From positions 62,001-126,000 of the forward strand of contig NZ_JAWMWH010000001.1 in the NCBI RefSeq assembly GCF_037546185.1: DNA of 64,000 bases. Direction: 5' to 3'. This DNA comes from Nicoliella lavandulae (GTDB taxonomy: Bacteria; Bacillota; Bacilli; Lactobacillales; Lactobacillaceae). This document shows positions 61,532-64,000 of this stretch, piece by piece. The translations under genes and the position numbers were made by a program. Position 1 is the first letter of the stretch. The number at the start of each line of letters is the position of its first letter. The notes beneath the pieces were generated by a model. It was given only the letters and a program-made list of their open reading frames with translations, ran no database searches and was not told the origin of the DNA.

Positions 61532-61945
61532 CTATCGTTCAGAAATGTATTTATTAGCAGCATCCATCAACGTCTTTAAGTTATCAAAGGTTAATTGCTT
61601 ACGTGCTTGTTGATAATCAAACCAACCATAATTACTAATTTCAGCCACCTGGCGCGTAATAATTGAATCAGCAGGAACTAGTGCGGCAAAGAACTTAACC
61701 GTCTTGTGGTGCCCATTGTTCATATCATATTCCAAATCGTAATTAAAATTCGTATCTAACGTGATGTCTAAATTAGTTTCTTCCTTAGTTTCACGAATGG
61801 CAGCCGCTTCAAAATCTTCATTGCCTTCTAGATGCCCCTTTGGGAAGCCCCAAAAGTCAGCACTGGCACTCTTTAACAATAAGTATTCCGGATGATTATC
61901 AACCATTCGGTAAACAATTGCCCCACCGTCTAATTCAGTTTTCAT
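61532..61945 (-). CDS. Nudix hydrolase (Ap4A-hydrolase-like)
   Basis: A 137-residue pyrophosphohydrolase. The Nudix box is Gly37-x5-Glu43-x7-Arg51-Glu52-x2-Glu55-Glu56 (GHLEGNEDFEAAAIRETKEE); the usual glycine near the end is Asn58. FWGFPKGHLE is typical of diadenosine tetraphosphate hydrolases of this small class. The substrate is inferred. An AAGGATG site precedes the ATG. Confidence 0.9.
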   Translation of the reverse strand: MKTELDGGAIVYRMVDNHPEYLLLKSASADFWGFPKGHLEGNEDFEAAAIRETKEETNLDITLDTNFNYDLEYDMNNGHHKTVKFFAALVPADSIITRQVAEISNYGWFDYQQARKQLTFDNLKTLMDAANKYISER

Positions 61946-61980
61946 AATTAATTCATCCTTTCAGTTGTTATTTTCTCATT

Positions 61981-62009
61981 TTTATTTCATAATTTTGATA
62001 ATATATACT
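61981..62009 (+). promoter_or_regulatory. candidate pepX promoter
   Basis: TATACT (62004-62009) is a good -10; the hexamer 17 bases upstream, TTTATT (61981-61986), is a poor -35. Confidence 0.4.
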
Positions 62010-62040
62010 TTAATTATAACAAATCATAGGAGGTTTTTAG

Positions 62041-64000
62041 ATGAAAAACCATCAATTTGCCATTGTTCCCACTAATTTAAACCAAATGATTGCTGAACTA
62101 CATGCAATCCAGTTTCTCGATCAACAGAACGAAAAATACGAGTCAGTTCAATTATTGCACAGTTTGCTAACAAAGACGCTATTAAATTATCATTCTACGG
62201 CAAGCCAGAAAATCGCATTAGCTGACATTATGGTGGATGCCAATCAAGATGCCCGTGAATTCTTTAATCACGCCCATACCGTTACCCAACAGCAATTTTA
62301 CAATATTGCACTACAACTCCTGGGGTTTCAAACGAATGAAGATTTCAAACTAGATGAATCACTTGAAACCATGCAGAAATTCAACCTCCCAATTCACGAA
62401 ACTGCCGACCAAGAATTTGATACAGAAGCCATCATTAGAGCGTGGTACCTCCTATTAAATACCCACACCAAGGTCGGTCAAACCTACTTAGACGTGCTTG
62501 CTGGGGATGGGTACTTTGCACAATTTAATCACTTAACGAAACCCCTTATCTTTAATGGTAAGGCCCAACCAGTGTTTAACACTGATCAATTAATTCGTGA
62601 AGTCGTCTATGTTGAATCTGATTTAGATACTGATCACGATGACAAACGGGACCTACTAAAGGCGGAAATCATTCGCCCCCAAGAAACTGAGACCGGATTA
62701 AAGGTGCCAATCTTATTCACCGCTAGTCCATACAATCAAGGGACCAACGATAAAGCAGGCGCTAAATTGACCCACCCCGTTAACCATCCCATTGCCCGTA
62801 AACAACCCAATAACTATCAATACTCAGACATTGAAAGTAAGCCTACTGAAGAAGACTTACCGGATAAACGTTCTGGGAACGTCCAAACCGTAAAACACGC
62901 TGAAGAACACTTCCAAAATGGTTGGGGATACACATTAAATAATTACTTTTTAGCCCGCGGCTTTGCCGTTGTCTATGCCGCTGGAATTGGTACTAAGGAT
63001 TCAGACGGCCTAAGAACTACTGGTGATCGAGCAGAAACCCTTTCTACCACTGCCATCATTGAGTGGCTCGATGGGAAACGTAATGCTTATACCAATCACG
63101 ATGGTCAAGTCCGCATTGATGCTTGGTGGTCCAATCACCACATTGGGATGACTGGGCGTTCATACTTAGGAACGCTGCAAACCGCTGCTGCTACGACCGG
63201 TGTTGAAGGACTTAAGACTTGTATTTCAGAAGCTGCAATTTCTAGTTGGTACGATTACTACCGAGAAAACGGCCTAGTAGTTGCCCCGGGGGGCTTCCAA
63301 GGTGAAGATGCCGACGTATTAGCCGAAGAAACCTTTAGTCGCGCACAACGGGCCGGTGACTATCACCGCATCAAGGCTAAGTGGGACCAACAACTCGCTG
63401 CGCTTACCAAGGATCAAGACCGGCAAACTGGTAATTATAACCAATTCTGGGATGCTCGTAACTATTTAAAGGATGTTCAAAACATTAAAGCCGACATGGT
63501 CCTAGTTCACGGGCTCAATGATTGGAACGTAAAACCACGTAACGTGGAAAAACTATACCAGGCACTACAATCCGTTCCCGTTACTACTAAGCTTTTCTTG
63601 CATCAAGGTCAACACATCAACATCAATAACTTCCAATCCCTTGATTTCACCGACATGATGAACCTATGGCTAAGTAATAAACTATTAGAAATTCCTAACC
63701 AGGCGAATGATTTAATTCCACCGGTGGTGATTCAAGATAACGTTAAACCAGAAACCTGGCATCAACTTCCTAAATGGGAAGCAGCCCCTAATTGGCAAGC
63801 GTTACCGCTACAAGATCAAACCAAATTTAGCACCCATCCCGGCGACATCACTCCATCATTTGTTGATCAACTATCTGCTGATCAATTAGCGGAATACACT
63901 AAACATGAAGGAACTGGACAATACAATGAATGGATGGACGACCTAGTAAATAATGTTAATAGCCCCATTCAATCCACACGGCTCCTGTTCAAAACGAACC
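62041..64000 (+). CDS. pepX: Xaa-Pro dipeptidyl-peptidase PepX (partial, C-terminus outside window)
   Basis: A cytoplasmic serine peptidase of family S15 that releases X-Pro dipeptides. The window holds 653 codons of about 790. The N-terminal dimerisation domain is at about 1-150. The catalytic domain follows, with the nucleophile in GRSYLG (Ser374), the GWGYTLNNYFLARGFAVVYA segment and LVHGLNDWNV with the catalytic Asp. The His region HQGQHININN is present; the C-terminal jelly-roll has just begun. Perfect AGGAGG site before the ATG. The gene was identified directly from the sequence as it runs off the right edge. Confidence 0.96.
   Translation, partial: MKNHQFAIVPTNLNQMIAELHAIQFLDQQNEKYESVQLLHSLLTKTLLNYHSTASQKIALADIMVDANQDAREFFNHAHTVTQQQFYNIALQLLGFQTNEDFKLDESLETMQKFNLPIHETADQEFDTEAIIRAWYLLLNTHTKVGQTYLDVLAGDGYFAQFNHLTKPLIFNGKAQPVFNTDQLIREVVYVESDLDTDHDDKRDLLKAEIIRPQETETGLKVPILFTASPYNQGTNDKAGAKLTHPVNHPIARKQPNNYQYSDIESKPTEEDLPDKRSGNVQTVKHAEEHFQNGWGYTLNNYFLARGFAVVYAAGIGTKDSDGLRTTGDRAETLSTTAIIEWLDGKRNAYTNHDGQVRIDAWWSNHHIGMTGRSYLGTLQTAAATTGVEGLKTCISEAAISSWYDYYRENGLVVAPGGFQGEDADVLAEETFSRAQRAGDYHRIKAKWDQQLAALTKDQDRQTGNYNQFWDARNYLKDVQNIKADMVLVHGLNDWNVKPRNVEKLYQALQSVPVTTKLFLHQGQHININNFQSLDFTDMMNLWLSNKLLEIPNQANDLIPPVVIQDNVKPETWHQLPKWEAAPNWQALPLQDQTKFSTHPGDITPSFVDQLSADQLAEYTKHEGTGQYNEWMDDLVNNVNSPIQSTRLLFKTN

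Noticed and set aside
1..64000. CRISPR arrays, insertion sequences, prophage, rRNA genes
   Set aside because: No regularly spaced direct repeats with unique spacers, no transposase or integrase coding sequence and no rRNA sequence was seen; the only repeat-dense region is the giant gene.

Overview
This window is a low-GC Firmicute chromosome segment, almost certainly a member of the Lactobacillaceae. The evidence is the S10/str/rpoBC synteny, a ctsR-clpC operon without mcsA or mcsB, a candidate Lacto-rpoB leader, PepX, a split ThrE exporter, and a giant serine/alanine-rich secreted protein whose C-terminal domain resembles those of Apilactobacillus/Fructilactobacillus-type surface proteins. 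The genus is a guess. I see no rRNA, CRISPR array, insertion sequence or prophage.

Layout. (1) 1-10.6 kb: the S10 operon (rpsJ to rpsH, cut at the left edge) and the str operon (rpsL-rpsG-fusA), all on the minus strand, each with its own consensus promoter and structured leader. (2) 10.6-18.9 kb: a competence prepilin peptidase gene on the plus strand, then rpoB-rpoC on the minus strand behind a leader that contains an intrinsic terminator. (3) 18.9-22.9 kb: ctsR-clpC with a CtsR box over the start site, and a nine-tRNA cluster. (4) 23-27 kb: serS under a T-box and a lysP-type permease under a lysine riboswitch, whose promoter lies inside the upstream acetyltransferase gene. (5) 27-41.9 kb: housekeeping and transport genes (esterase, PAP2 phosphatase, TauE/DUF1634, ThrE pair, DtxR-type regulator, CDF metal exporter, DUF1003, pseudouridine synthase, guaA, coaA, helD, histidine phosphatase) and several small unknown genes. 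(6) 42-50.6 kb: one 2891-codon gene for a secreted Ser/Ala-rich protein. (7) 51-64 kb: the oppABCDF peptide importer, a Xaa-Pro peptidase, hflX, two envelope proteins of unknown role, a guanylate-kinase-like protein, a Nudix hydrolase and the start of pepX. Opp, the Xaa-Pro peptidase and PepX together suggest use of proline-rich peptides.

Most interesting observation. The giant protein looks like featureless Ser/Ala low complexity, but helix-breaking signatures recur with a period of about 221 residues, eight times in a row (residues about 670-2439). Each period has a second break 76 residues after the first (about 71 in one repeat) and a third about 145-152 residues after it. This points to a rod of eight long tandem helical modules, carried behind an export signal resembling those of serine-rich repeat proteins and ending in a basic, probably wall-binding domain without LPXTG. 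I did not recognise this module as a known family.
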